A stretch of DNA of 50,811 nt from assembly GCA_964385645.1 (NCBI GenBank), contig CAYLPT010000095.1:1-50811 (forward strand). The letters are read 5' to 3'. The DNA is from CAYLPT01 sp964385645. GTDB taxonomy: Bacteria; Armatimonadota; Hebobacteria; Hebobacterales; Hebobacteraceae. This document shows, one piece after another, positions 1-7,803 of the stretch (position 1 is its first letter; every line of letters begins with the position of its first letter). The notes beneath the pieces were generated by a model. The model had not been told where the DNA came from. It did not search any database and was given only the letters and a program-made list of their open reading frames with translations. The position numbers and the translations under genes are program-made.

Positions 1-1190
1 GGGCGGGGGGCGTCGGGCTGCTGGTAGCGAAGGGCGACCACGGCGAGGTTCATGCTGGCGAACAGGAGCATGAAGACGATGCTCGCCGCGCTCGCCACAT
101 CCTCCAGCGGCAACGCGAGCGCCATCGCGAGGATGAGGGCCGCGGACACGAAGATGGCGGCGTGCGGGGTCCGGCGGCGGGCATGGATGGCGGCGAAGAG
201 CGGGGGAAGGTTGAAGTCGCGGCCCATAGCGAAGGAGACGCGAGACGAAGCGTAGAGGGTCGCGTTGAGGGCCGAGGTGGTGGCGAAGATGCCGCCCAGG
301 AGCAGCAGCAAGATGCCGCCGGGCGCGAACTGCCGGGCGGCCTCGAGCACCGCCAGCTCGGCGTGCTCGCCCAGCAACTGCCAGCTGGCCACACCCTCCG
401 GCGTGCGCACCGCGGCGAGCATGGTGAAGGCGATGAGCACGTAGATCGGCACCACCAGCACCACCGAGAGGAGGATCGCCCGCGGGATGGTGCGCCTGGG
501 CTCCTGCACCTCCTCCCCGCACTGGGCGATGATCTCGTAGCCCTCGAAGGCGATGAAGGTCAGTCCCATGGCGGTCAGCATCCCGCCGAATCCCTGGGGG
601 AGCATGGGGGTGAAGCGCTGGGGCCACTCCGGCACGGCCCGCAGCGCCCACAGCCCGGAGGCGACGAACACGAAGAGCACCGCCATCTGGCCAAGGGTGA
701 AGATGCGCCCCGTCTGGCCGGTCTCGGCCGAGCCGCGGTAGTTCACCAGCGCGAAGGCGAGAATCACCGCGGCCGCGTAGACCTTCACCTCCGCCGCCTG
801 CGACAGCCCCGGCAGCCCCAGGCCGAAGGCGCCGAGTACCTGCGCGAAGTAGGCCCCGAAGCCCAGGGAGTAGAGGCTAGCCGCCACCGCGTTGCTCAGC
901 CACGATCCCCAGCCGGCGAGGAAGCCGAAGGGCGGCGGGAGCGCGAGCTTGGCCCAGGCGTAGCTGCCGCCGGCGTGGGGGTAGGTGGAGCCGAGCTCCG
1001 CGTAGCCGGCGGCCACGGTGAGCGCGATGAGGCCGTTGAGCGCGAAGGCCAGCAGCAGGCCCGGGCCGGCGGCGCCGGCGGCGATGCCGGTGAGCACGAA
1101 GATGCCCGCGCCCACCATCGCGCCCAGGCCGATCAGCGTCGCGTCGGCGAGGCCGATGCCCCGCCGCAGCCGCAGCTCTCGTTCCTGCAT
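1..1190 (-). CDS. APC-superfamily amino acid permease (C-terminus cut by window edge)
   Basis: About 396 codons are visible and the frame stays open to the first base, so the C-terminus lies outside the window. The protein is a string of hydrophobic helices. GAMVGAGIFVLTG at residues 23-35 matches the unwound first helix of APC-family amino acid/polyamine transporters. TFIAFEGYEI at 211-220 matches the helix-6 motif of the same family. It probably imports or exchanges an amino acid across the inner membrane; the substrate cannot be read. The ATG at 1190 follows GGAG very closely, and a TACAAT box lies about 30 bases upstream. It is separated from the sugar-acid operon by a hairpin-rich gap and is probably its own transcription unit. 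Family assignment is firm from motif and helix pattern. Confidence 0.88.
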   Translation of the reverse strand, partial: MQERELRLRRGIGLADATLIGLGAMVGAGIFVLTGIAAGAAGPGLLLAFALNGLIALTVAAGYAELGSTYPHAGGSYAWAKLALPPPFGFLAGWGSWLSNAVAASLYSLGFGAYFAQVLGAFGLGLPGLSQAAEVKVYAAAVILAFALVNYRGSAETGQTGRIFTLGQMAVLFVFVASGLWALRAVPEWPQRFTPMLPQGFGGMLTAMGLTFIAFEGYEIIAQCGEEVQEPRRTIPRAILLSVVLVVPIYVLIAFTMLAAVRTPEGVASWQLLGEHAELAVLEAARQFAPGGILLLLLGGIFATTSALNATLYASSRVSFAMGRDFNLPPLFAAIHARRRTPHAAIFVSAALILAMALALPLEDVASAASIVFMLLFASMNLAVVALRYQQPDAPR

Positions 1191-1215
1191 GCTCCGTGAC
1201 CTGCTCAGCCCGACG

Positions 1216-1221
1216 ATTGTA
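1216..1221 (-). promoter_or_regulatory. Candidate -10 box (TACAAT) of the permease gene
   Basis: On the minus strand TACAAT sits about 26 bases before the permease ATG, implying a short leader. TTGACG occurs just upstream at 1234-1229 but only 7 bases away, which is too close to be its -35. The -10 call therefore rests on one hexamer. Confidence 0.35.
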
Positions 1222-1301
1222 CACCATCCGTCAAGGCCCGGCGGCGGCCGGCTCTTCCAGCAGAGACGCAATCTGGGGCCTGAGGGCGCGCAACACCGCA
1301 T

Positions 1302-1328
1302 CCGGTGGGGCAGACACCCTGTCTGCCC
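1302..1328. repeat. Dispersed palindromic repeat, copy 1
   Basis: A 27-base element holding a perfect 9-bp stem (1308-1316 with 1320-1328) and a CCC loop. It matches the reverse complement of 37689-37715 at 24 of 27 positions. The differences keep the stem: one A-T pair becomes G-C, and another becomes a G-T wobble. Confidence 0.7.
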
Positions 1329-1334
1329 GGGACC

Positions 1335-1355
1335 GGACAGGCCGGGAGCCTGTCC
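1335..1355. repeat. Intergenic hairpin, 7-bp stem
   Basis: GGACAGG (1335-1341) pairs with CCTGTCC (1349-1355) around a 7-base loop. A further GGACAGG at 1375-1381 could compete for the same partner. It is part of the hairpin cluster between the permease and the oxidoreductase genes. Confidence 0.5.
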
Positions 1356-1382
1356 CACCTGGGTGCTGGCACCAGGACAGGA

Positions 1383-1403
1383 GGCAGGAGGCAGGCTCCT
1401 GCC
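1383..1403. repeat. Intergenic hairpin, 8-bp stem
   Basis: GGCAGGAG (1383-1390) pairs perfectly with CTCCTGCC (1396-1403) around a 5-base loop. It is the third element of the hairpin cluster in this gap. Confidence 0.5.
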
Positions 1404-1424
1404 CAACGCCCCAGGGAGGACGCG

Positions 1425-1448
1425 GTCTCGGGCCGGAAGGCCCGAGAC
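1425..1448 (-). terminator. Strong hairpin 3' of the oxidoreductase operon (10-bp stem, tetraloop)
   Basis: GTCTCGGGCC (1425-1434) pairs perfectly with GGCCCGAGAC (1439-1448) over a four-base loop, 37 bases past the stop of the minus-strand oxidoreductase at 1486. There is no T-tract. A related hairpin, sharing the 13 bases of its 3' half, follows ftsK at 29316-29339, which supports a role at transcript ends. Confidence 0.55.
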
Positions 1449-1478
1449 ACCGGTGCCACACCCGCGGTGGCGCCGGTG
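1448..1478 (-). terminator. Second hairpin directly 3' of the oxidoreductase stop
   Basis: CACCGGTGCCAC (1448-1459) pairs with GTGGCGCCGGTG (1467-1478) over 12 positions with one G-T wobble and a 7-base loop. It begins 7 bases after the stop codon at 1486, abuts the 1425-1448 hairpin, and lacks a T-tract. Probably a tandem terminator or an mRNA 3'-end stabiliser. Confidence 0.5.
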
Positions 1479-1485
1479 GTCTGCT

Positions 1486-2685
1486 CTACAGCAGCGGCCC
1501 CACCTCGACGCGGCGGCCCTCCTCCGCACTGACGTAGGCCGCGTAGAGCACGATCGCCACATCCCGCGCCAGCAAGAAGCCCGAGGCCGGCTCTCGCCCC
1601 TCCTCGATGCAGGCCACGAAGTCCGCCATCTCCTGGGGGTAGCCCTGGTTCCAGTGCTCCTGGGGGGAGGGGAAGGTCCAGCCGCCCTTGGTCTCGATCT
1701 TCTCAGTGATGTACTCGTCCCGGAAGATGGACTCCTCGGGCGCGTAGGCCACACAGGAATTGTTCGGGTTGATGTTGGCTCGCAGGCGCGCGTTCGACAG
1801 GTAGGCCTCCAGATAGTTGTGCACCCCGCCCAGGGTGGTGTCCCCGGCGGCGATCTCGGCCACCGAGCCGTCCTCGAAGGTGAGCACAATCAGCCCCCAG
1901 TCCTCCACATCCTGCCAGTCGGTCTTCAGGTAGTGGCGCGGCTCCTGACGGAACGACTCGATGCGCGTCAGCCGGCCCACCTCGCACGTCACCCGCCGCG
2001 GGCGGATGGGCCGGCCCTCCCGCCGGCGCCCCTCCCACTGCTTGAGCTGGAGCACGGCCCCCAGGGGGTGCGCGCCCTTCAGGGCCAGCGACCCGCCCCC
2101 GGCAGTCCGCCACCGCTTGGCATAGGGCGAGGGCGAGCCGGAGTGCGACTCCTCCGCCTCCAGCCGCAGGATGGCGCCGCCGGCCGCCTCGGCCAGCCGC
2201 CGCAGCTTCACGAAGGCCGGGGCATACACCCAGTTCTCGGCGTAGCCGAACAGCACCCCCGCAGAGGCGACGGCCTCCCCGATGGCGTCGCACTGCTCGA
2301 TCACGTGATCCAGCATCTGCCGCTTGCGCACGGTTTCGCCGATGAGCTCGTCCGCAGGGGTGTCGGGCTCGCCGAAGTAGCCGGTTAGGTGTTTCTCGCA
2401 GATGATGTGCTTGCCGGCCCGCGCGGCGGTGATGCAGAGGGGCGCGTGGACGTGGTTGGGGGCCACGATGTCCACCGCGTCGAGCTCGACGCCGGCGAGC
2501 ATGTCCTCCAGGGTGGCGAAGACGCGGGGGATCCCATGTCGCCGCGCGAAGTCCTGCGCACGCTCCTGGGAGCGGCCACACACCGCCACGATCTCGCAGC
2601 GCTCCTCGCCCAACTCCCGCAGGCTGGGCACGTGGAACTCGGCGGCGTTGCCATAGCCGACCAGGCCGATGCGTACCTGCTTCAT
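1486..2685 (-). CDS. Gfo/Idh/MocA family oxidoreductase (paralog A)
   Basis: A 399-residue NAD(P)-dependent dehydrogenase of the Gfo/Idh/MocA family, which oxidises or reduces sugars, inositols and sugar acids. GLVGYGNAAEF (8-18) is the N-terminal dinucleotide-binding loop and the C-terminal half is the family's substrate-binding domain. The conserved EKP motif reads EKH (97-99): the catalytic lysine is kept but the proline is replaced. It has the same length as, and aligns end to end with, the next gene upstream (stop at 2729), so the pair is a tandem duplication; that copy keeps EKP. It is the last gene of the operon beginning at 7635 and is followed by two strong hairpins. The substrate is unknown; neighbours suggest a sugar acid. 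Confidence 0.9.
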   Translation of the reverse strand: MKQVRIGLVGYGNAAEFHVPSLRELGEERCEIVAVCGRSQERAQDFARRHGIPRVFATLEDMLAGVELDAVDIVAPNHVHAPLCITAARAGKHIICEKHLTGYFGEPDTPADELIGETVRKRQMLDHVIEQCDAIGEAVASAGVLFGYAENWVYAPAFVKLRRLAEAAGGAILRLEAEESHSGSPSPYAKRWRTAGGGSLALKGAHPLGAVLQLKQWEGRRREGRPIRPRRVTCEVGRLTRIESFRQEPRHYLKTDWQDVEDWGLIVLTFEDGSVAEIAAGDTTLGGVHNYLEAYLSNARLRANINPNNSCVAYAPEESIFRDEYITEKIETKGGWTFPSPQEHWNQGYPQEMADFVACIEEGREPASGFLLARDVAIVLYAAYVSAEEGRRVEVGPLL

Positions 2686-2728
2686 GGGTGTGTCACCTCA
2701 GAGGGCGCGCCCCCGCAGGCCTGCGCGC

Positions 2729-3928
2729 CTACAGGATTGGCCCGAGGTCAACGCGGCGGCCCTCCTCCGCGCTGACGTAGGCCGCGTAGATGACCAGGGC
2801 GACCTCTCGGCCCAGCGCAAGCCCGGAGACCGGCTCGCGCCCCTCGATGATCGCGGAGACGAAGTCGGCCACCTCCTGAGGGTAGCCCTGGTGCCAGTCC
2901 TCGTCCGGGGAGGGGAGGCTCCAGCCCGCCTTCGTCTCGATCTTCTCCGTGATGTATTCCTCCCCGAAGATCTCCGGCGCCGGCGCGTAGGCCACACAGG
3001 AATCGTTCGGCACGATGTTCGCGCGCAGGCGCGCGTTGGAGAGGTAGGCCTCCAGGTAGTTGTGCACACCCCCCAGGGTCACATCCGCGGCCTTCACCTC
3101 CGCCACCGAGCCGTCCTCGAAGGTCACCACCATGAGCCCCCAGTCCTCGACATCCTGCCAGCCGGTGCGCAAGTAGTGTGTCCGCTCGCGACGGAACGGC
3201 TCCGTGGCGGTGAGCCGGCCGACCTCGCACACGACAGAGGCGGGCCGGATGGGGCGCCCGAGCCGACGCTCGCCCTCCCGGCGCTTGAGCTGCAGCGCCG
3301 CCCCCAGGGGGTGGGAGCCCTTCACCATCAGGGAGCCGCCGCCCGAGGTGATCCAGCGCTTGGCGTACTCGGCGTGCGAGCCCGAGTGCGACTCCTCGGC
3401 CTTGATCCGCAGGATGGTGCCGCCGGCCGCCCGCGCAAGCCGGTCCACCTTCACGAAGGCCGGGGCGTGGACCCAGTTCTCCGCATAGCCGAACACGATC
3501 CCGGCCGACCGCACGGCCTCCGCGATCCGGTCACACTGCTCGCGGAGGCGGGCCAGCATGTGGCGCCTGGGCGTGCTGTCGCCGATGAGGGCGTCCCGGG
3601 GGGTGTCCGGCTCGCCGAAGTAGCCGGTGAGCGGCTTCTCGCACAAGACGTGCTTGCCGGCCTGCGCGGCGGCGATGGTGAAGGGGGCGTGCAGGTGGTT
3701 CGGCACCGCCAGGTCCACCGCATCCACCCCCGCCTCCTGCAACAGCTCCTCGAAGCTCCCGTAGACGGCCGGTATGCCGTGGCGCTCGGCGAACGCCTCT
3801 GCCGCGCTCGGGGGCTGCCCACAGACGGCGGCCACCTCGCAGCGCTCCCGGGGCAGCCTTCGGTAGCTTTCCAAGTGCAGGTTCGCCGAGAAGCCGCAGC
3901 CAACCAGACCGACGCGTACCGGCGCCAT
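2729..3928 (-). CDS. Gfo/Idh/MocA family oxidoreductase (paralog B)
   Basis: A 399-residue paralog of the 1486-2685 gene with GLVGCGFSANLH (8-19) and an intact CEKPLTGYFG motif (96-105). The frame is open further upstream, but the extra N-terminus is low-complexity and unrelated to the family. The ATG at 3928 is preceded by AGGAGGTG at good spacing and gives the same length as the paralog, so I start there. It should carry out an NAD(P)-dependent oxidation or reduction of a carbohydrate substrate in the cytoplasm. The gap to the hydroxyacid dehydrogenase upstream is 19 bases and to the downstream paralog 43 bases, consistent with one transcript. Confidence 0.9.
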   Translation of the reverse strand: MAPVRVGLVGCGFSANLHLESYRRLPRERCEVAAVCGQPPSAAEAFAERHGIPAVYGSFEELLQEAGVDAVDLAVPNHLHAPFTIAAAQAGKHVLCEKPLTGYFGEPDTPRDALIGDSTPRRHMLARLREQCDRIAEAVRSAGIVFGYAENWVHAPAFVKVDRLARAAGGTILRIKAEESHSGSHAEYAKRWITSGGGSLMVKGSHPLGAALQLKRREGERRLGRPIRPASVVCEVGRLTATEPFRRERTHYLRTGWQDVEDWGLMVVTFEDGSVAEVKAADVTLGGVHNYLEAYLSNARLRANIVPNDSCVAYAPAPEIFGEEYITEKIETKAGWSLPSPDEDWHQGYPQEVADFVSAIIEGREPVSGLALGREVALVIYAAYVSAEEGRRVDLGPIL

Positions 3929-3947
3929 GTGTCCCGACACCTCCTCG

Positions 3948-4919
3948 CTAGCGGCGCTCATAGACCTCGGGGTTGACCACATGGTCGGGCCGCTCGCCGC
4001 GGAGCACCGCCAGGATCGCGTCCACGACCCCATTGCCCATCGCGAGCAGCGCGCCCGGCGTGTTGGAGGAAACATGGGGCATGGTCACCGTCCGCGGCGA
4101 CTCGACCAGTCGGCGGCAGGTCGGCGGCTCGGTGGCGTAGACATCGAGACCCGCCCCGTAGATGCGGCCCTCGGCGAGCGCGTCGGCCAGCGCCTCCTCG
4201 TCCACCAGCGCGCCCCGCGCCGTATTGATGAGCACCGCGGTCGGCTTCATCAGCGCGATCCGCTCGGCGTTGATGACGCCCCGGGTCTGCCCGTTGACGG
4301 GCATGTGCAAGGACACGAAGTCCGCCTCTCGCAGAACCTGCTCCAGGGAGCCGGCCCGCTCCACGCCCCACTCCCGCGCGAACGCCTCGTCGAAGGCCGG
4401 GTCGTAGGCGAGCACGCGCATCGCGAACCCTCGCCCCCGCCGGGCGACGCCCTTGCCGATCCGACCCAGCCCCAGGATCCCCAGCGTCGCTTGCCACACA
4501 TCCCGCCCATAGGTGTTCTGCCACTCCCCGGCCTTCGTCGTCCGGTCTCCCTCCGGGATGTGGCGGGCCACCGCCAGCAGCAGCGCGAAGCTCATGTCCG
4601 CCACCGCCTCGGCGTTCGCGCCCGGCAGGTTGGTGACCACGATCCCCCGGCGCGTGCATTCCTGCAAGTCCACCTGGTCAATCCCTGCCCCGTGGCGGGC
4701 GAGGACCCGGAGCCGGTCTGCCCGCGCGAAGGCTGGGGCCGAGAACTCGTCCACCCCCGCCCCCACCGCCTCCACGCCCTCCAGAAGAGGCGCCAGCTCC
4801 TCCGCGGTCATCGGCCGGCCATACGGGTTGTGGACGACCTCGAGCCCGGCGGCCAGCAGCCGCTCCTCCGGCTCGCGCGTGATCTCGCTGAAGGACGTCG
4901 CGGTGATCAGCACCTTCAT
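3948..4919 (-). CDS. D-2-hydroxyacid dehydrogenase (phosphoglycerate dehydrogenase-like)
   Basis: A 323-residue member of the D-isomer-specific 2-hydroxyacid dehydrogenase family. It interconverts a 2-hydroxyacid and a 2-oxoacid with NAD(P). GILGLGRIGKGVARR is the Rossmann motif. INTARG supplies the substrate arginine, VYATEPP the conserved glutamate and PHVSSNT the catalytic histidine. There is no C-terminal ACT domain, so it is a short glyoxylate/hydroxypyruvate/sugar-acid type rather than a regulated SerA. It lies 22 bases after the PreA-PreT fusion and 19 bases before paralog B. A plausible job is reduction of a 2-oxo-sugar acid, or reoxidation, in the same catabolic route; the substrate is inferred only from context. 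Confidence 0.88.
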   Translation of the reverse strand: MKVLITATSFSEITREPEERLLAAGLEVVHNPYGRPMTAEELAPLLEGVEAVGAGVDEFSAPAFARADRLRVLARHGAGIDQVDLQECTRRGIVVTNLPGANAEAVADMSFALLLAVARHIPEGDRTTKAGEWQNTYGRDVWQATLGILGLGRIGKGVARRGRGFAMRVLAYDPAFDEAFAREWGVERAGSLEQVLREADFVSLHMPVNGQTRGVINAERIALMKPTAVLINTARGALVDEEALADALAEGRIYGAGLDVYATEPPTCRRLVESPRTVTMPHVSSNTPGALLAMGNGVVDAILAVLRGERPDHVVNPEVYERR

Positions 4920-4941
4920 CTGCCGCTCCTCGCCCGGGCGC

Positions 4942-7635
4942 CTACACCGTGCCCTTGAGCCGCACCATCTCTATGTTCTGAAGCGGGCACCGCCGGAAGC
5001 ACATCCCACATGCCACACACTTCTGCTCGTCAATCGAGAAGACGTCCAGGCCCTCCTCGGCGATGGCGAAGCTCGAGCAGATCCGCGCGCACAACCCGCA
5101 GCCCACGCCGCACCCGCACCCCAGGCATCGGGCGGCCTCCGCCACCGCCTCCTCCTCGGTGAGGACCGGCAGATAGGGGGCGAAGTCCCGCCGCCGCTCC
5201 GCCGCCGGCCGCGCCTCAAGCTCCACCCGCGCCTGGCGCGGCAGCCCGGCCGAGCGGGCCAGCACCTTCTCCTTCGAGGCCTCGGTCAACTCCGAGTCGT
5301 ACCTCAGGAACGCCTCTGCCCCCGACAGATACCGGTCCATCGTCGCCGCCACCCGCCGGCCCGAGGCCACCGCTCCGATCACCGTTCCCGGGCCGGTCGC
5401 CGCGTCGCCGCCGACGAACACCCCCTTCACTGCGGTCTCCCCTGTGCGCGGGTCGCAGGCGACGGTCCCCTCTTCGGTCATTGCGATGCCACCCCCGCCG
5501 TTCTGTAGGGCGGGGTCTCCGAACCCCGCTACACCCGCCGGGACGGCCTGCCCCACCGCGCAGACGATAGTATCACAGGCGAGGGTGAACTCGGTCTGCT
5601 CCACCGGGTCAGGCCGGCGCCGGCCGGAGGGGTCGGGAGCGCCCAGGGTGTGGACGACCATCCGCAGGCCCGCCGCCCGGCCGCCCCGCTCGAGCACCTT
5701 GATGGGCGCCACCAGGTAGAGCACGCGCACCCCCTCCTCCTCCGCCTCCAGCACCTCCTCGGGCACCGCGGGCATCTCGTCTCGGGTGCGCCGGTAGCAG
5801 AGGAAGACCTCCGAGGCGCCCAGCCGCACCGCCGTCCGCGCGGCGTCCACGGCCGTGTAGCCTCCCCCCACCACCGCCACCCGTTCGCCCAGCGTCACCT
5901 CTTGCCCCCGCGCCACCCGGCGCAGCAGCTCCAGCGCAGAGATCACGCCCTGCGCCTCCTCGCCGGGAACGCCCAGCCGCCGGCCCTCTTGGCAGCCCAG
6001 GCCGAGGAACACCGCGTCGTAGCCCTCCTTCCGCAGCCCCTCGAGCGTGATCTGATCCCCCAGGCGAGTGTTGCACTTCACCTCTACGCCCAGGGATTGC
6101 AGCGCAGCGAGCTCACTGTCCAGCACCCCATCGGGAAGCCGGAAGCCCGGGATGCCGTAGCGCAGCATGCCGCCGGGCTCGGGCTCGGCCTCGAACACGG
6201 TCACCTGGTGGCCGGCGCGGGCGAGGTCCCAGGCGCAGGCGATGCCCGCTGGGCCGGAGCCGACGACCGCGACCCGCTTGCCCGTGGGCGCGCGCCGGGG
6301 CGCCTCCGGCCGCCAGCCCTCCCGGGCCGCACGCGCGATGACAAAGCGCTTGATGTCCCGGATGCGGATCGGCGCGTCGAGGTCTCCGCGGGTGCAGGCG
6401 TCCTCACAGGGGTGCGCGCAGATGTAGCCGCACACCGACTGCAGCGGATCGCGGGCCGCGATGAGCCGGTAGGCGCCCTCGAAGTCGCGGGCCGCGACCC
6501 GCTGCACATAGGCCTGGGCCGGCACGTGGTTCGGGCAGGCGACCTTGCAGGGCGCGGCGAGCTGCGGGTCCCTGATGTGCGCGTGGCCCGGGTACAGGGT
6601 GAGGCGCTCAGCGGAGGTGACCTCCCCCACGAGCAGGTCCCGCATGGCGCCCCAGCTCTCGAAGCCCATCCGGTCGAGATAGCGCAGCACGCCCTCGCAC
6701 ATGCCCTCCACCAACCCGTAACCGTGCACGAGCACGCCCGTACACACCCCCACCAGGTCGGCCCCGTAGAAGGCCATCTCGACCGCGTCCTGCCAGGTCT
6801 CCACCCCGCCGGTCGCGGTCGTGCGCACCTCCGGGCCGTTGCGCCTCCTGATCTCGTACAGATCGCGCAACGCGAGGGGCTTGCACCACCGTCCCGAGGT
6901 GCAGGTGAGGGAGACCTGCTCCTGGAGGTGGATAACCGAGCGCCTCGGGTTCCAGATGTCAACCGGGGGGAGGGCGAGTCGGTTGGAGTTGGAGCCCACG
7001 GCGTCGGCTCCCGCGCGATACGCGGCCTCTGCCACCTCAGCGATGCGACCGCCCTCGGGGCTGAGCTTGACGAAGACGGGGATAGAGACCGCCTCCTTCG
7101 TCGCGCGCACGACCTCGGCCACCGCCTCGGGCTGCATGCCCATTGAGGCCCCGCTCTGCGGGCCCGCCTCCGGCGCCTCCCCCGTGAGGGCTAGGTTGAA
7201 GGACATGTTGGGGCAGCCCATGTTGACCTCGAGCACGTGCGCCCCCGCCTGCGCAAAGGCCCGCGCCATGTCCACCCACCCCTCCACGCCCCGGTCGCCC
7301 GCGTACGAGTAGTTGGCCATAATCACGAAGTCGTCGTCCACCCGCGGCAGCGACTCCTCGATCAGGCGCAGCGCCTGCTCCAGGTTGAGGCGTCGCTCGG
7401 CCGTGAACACCAGCAGCCCCTCGGGGTCGAAGTAGGCGTAGCGGGGCTCGCGGTTGATGTAGGGCGGCGGGTCGAAGGTCAGCTTGATGGAGGCCCCCGA
7501 CCAGCCCGCCTCACACCCGCGCGCGAGCTGATCGGCCGAGTGCGTCGTGGGGCCTGAGGCAAGGAAGAAGGGGTTCCTGAAGCGCACCCCGGCGATGGTC
7601 ACCGCCAGCCGGGGGTCCCGGCGCCAATCGCTCAT
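4942..7635 (-). CDS. PreA-like dihydropyrimidine/dihydroorotate dehydrogenase fused to PreT/GltD-like FAD oxidoreductase and ferredoxin
   Basis: An 897-residue multidomain flavoprotein. Residues 1-345 form a DHOD/PreA-like FMN barrel with VNMGCPN (138-143). Residues 355-445 hold the cysteine-rich Fe-S helical domain of GltD and PreT. Residues 453-760 are the FAD/NAD(P) module, with VAVVGSGPAG (455-464) and VAVVGGGYTAVDAAR. The tail (about 835-895) has two 4Fe-4S motifs, including CVACGMCFRRCP. The eukaryotic dihydropyrimidine dehydrogenase has the same modules with the FAD part first; here the FMN part leads. The catalytic-loop cysteine of dihydropyrimidine dehydrogenases (G-L-A-C-G-Q) aligns with a methionine (G-A-S-M-G-M, 162-167), so pyrimidine reduction is doubtful. 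A 30-base palindrome lies in frame at 5504-5533. It is the first gene of the sugar-acid operon. Confidence 0.85.
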   Translation of the reverse strand: MSDWRRDPRLAVTIAGVRFRNPFFLASGPTTHSADQLARGCEAGWSGASIKLTFDPPPYINREPRYAYFDPEGLLVFTAERRLNLEQALRLIEESLPRVDDDFVIMANYSYAGDRGVEGWVDMARAFAQAGAHVLEVNMGCPNMSFNLALTGEAPEAGPQSGASMGMQPEAVAEVVRATKEAVSIPVFVKLSPEGGRIAEVAEAAYRAGADAVGSNSNRLALPPVDIWNPRRSVIHLQEQVSLTCTSGRWCKPLALRDLYEIRRRNGPEVRTTATGGVETWQDAVEMAFYGADLVGVCTGVLVHGYGLVEGMCEGVLRYLDRMGFESWGAMRDLLVGEVTSAERLTLYPGHAHIRDPQLAAPCKVACPNHVPAQAYVQRVAARDFEGAYRLIAARDPLQSVCGYICAHPCEDACTRGDLDAPIRIRDIKRFVIARAAREGWRPEAPRRAPTGKRVAVVGSGPAGIACAWDLARAGHQVTVFEAEPEPGGMLRYGIPGFRLPDGVLDSELAALQSLGVEVKCNTRLGDQITLEGLRKEGYDAVFLGLGCQEGRRLGVPGEEAQGVISALELLRRVARGQEVTLGERVAVVGGGYTAVDAARTAVRLGASEVFLCYRRTRDEMPAVPEEVLEAEEEGVRVLYLVAPIKVLERGGRAAGLRMVVHTLGAPDPSGRRRPDPVEQTEFTLACDTIVCAVGQAVPAGVAGFGDPALQNGGGGIAMTEEGTVACDPRTGETAVKGVFVGGDAATGPGTVIGAVASGRRVAATMDRYLSGAEAFLRYDSELTEASKEKVLARSAGLPRQARVELEARPAAERRRDFAPYLPVLTEEEAVAEAARCLGCGCGVGCGLCARICSSFAIAEEGLDVFSIDEQKCVACGMCFRRCPLQNIEMVRLKGTV
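5504..5533. repeat. Palindromic element inside a coding sequence
   Basis: TGTAG (5504-5508) pairs with CTACA (5529-5533), and CGGGGT (5511-5516) with ACCCCG (5523-5528), leaving a two-base bulge and a 6-base loop. It is read in frame in the PreT-like domain at about residues 701-711, in the segment between the VGQ strand and the next conserved block. That segment looks longer than is usual for the family. It has the form of a mobile intergenic palindrome that was domesticated in frame. Confidence 0.5.
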
Positions 7636-7760
7636 CTGCGACCTGCACTCCTTGCTCGGAAGAACAACACCTCTCTACTCTTCAACGCAACCCCGCCGCC
7701 CTCCCTCCCCGCCGCGTCGCGCTGGACCCGGAGGAATCCGGAGCCCCGGGTAGAAACCGT

Positions 7761-7779
7761 CTGGCGGACGTGCCGCCAG
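7761..7779. promoter_or_regulatory. Inverted repeat upstream of the kinase gene, possible operator or leader hairpin
   Basis: CTGGCGG (7761-7767) and CCGCCAG (7773-7779) form a perfect 7-bp inverted repeat with a 5-base spacer. It lies in the 168-base divergent region, 24 bases before the kinase ATG. It could be a regulator site shared by the two divergent sugar-acid units, or an mRNA hairpin just upstream of the ribosome site. I could not read a convincing promoter pair in this gap. Confidence 0.3.
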
Positions 7780-7803
7780 CCATCATACCCTCGGAGGAGA
7801 CGG

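Noticed and set aside
1229..1234. TTGACG as the -35 of the permease gene
   Set aside because: It lies only 7 bases from the TACAAT box, which is too close for a sigma-70 promoter.
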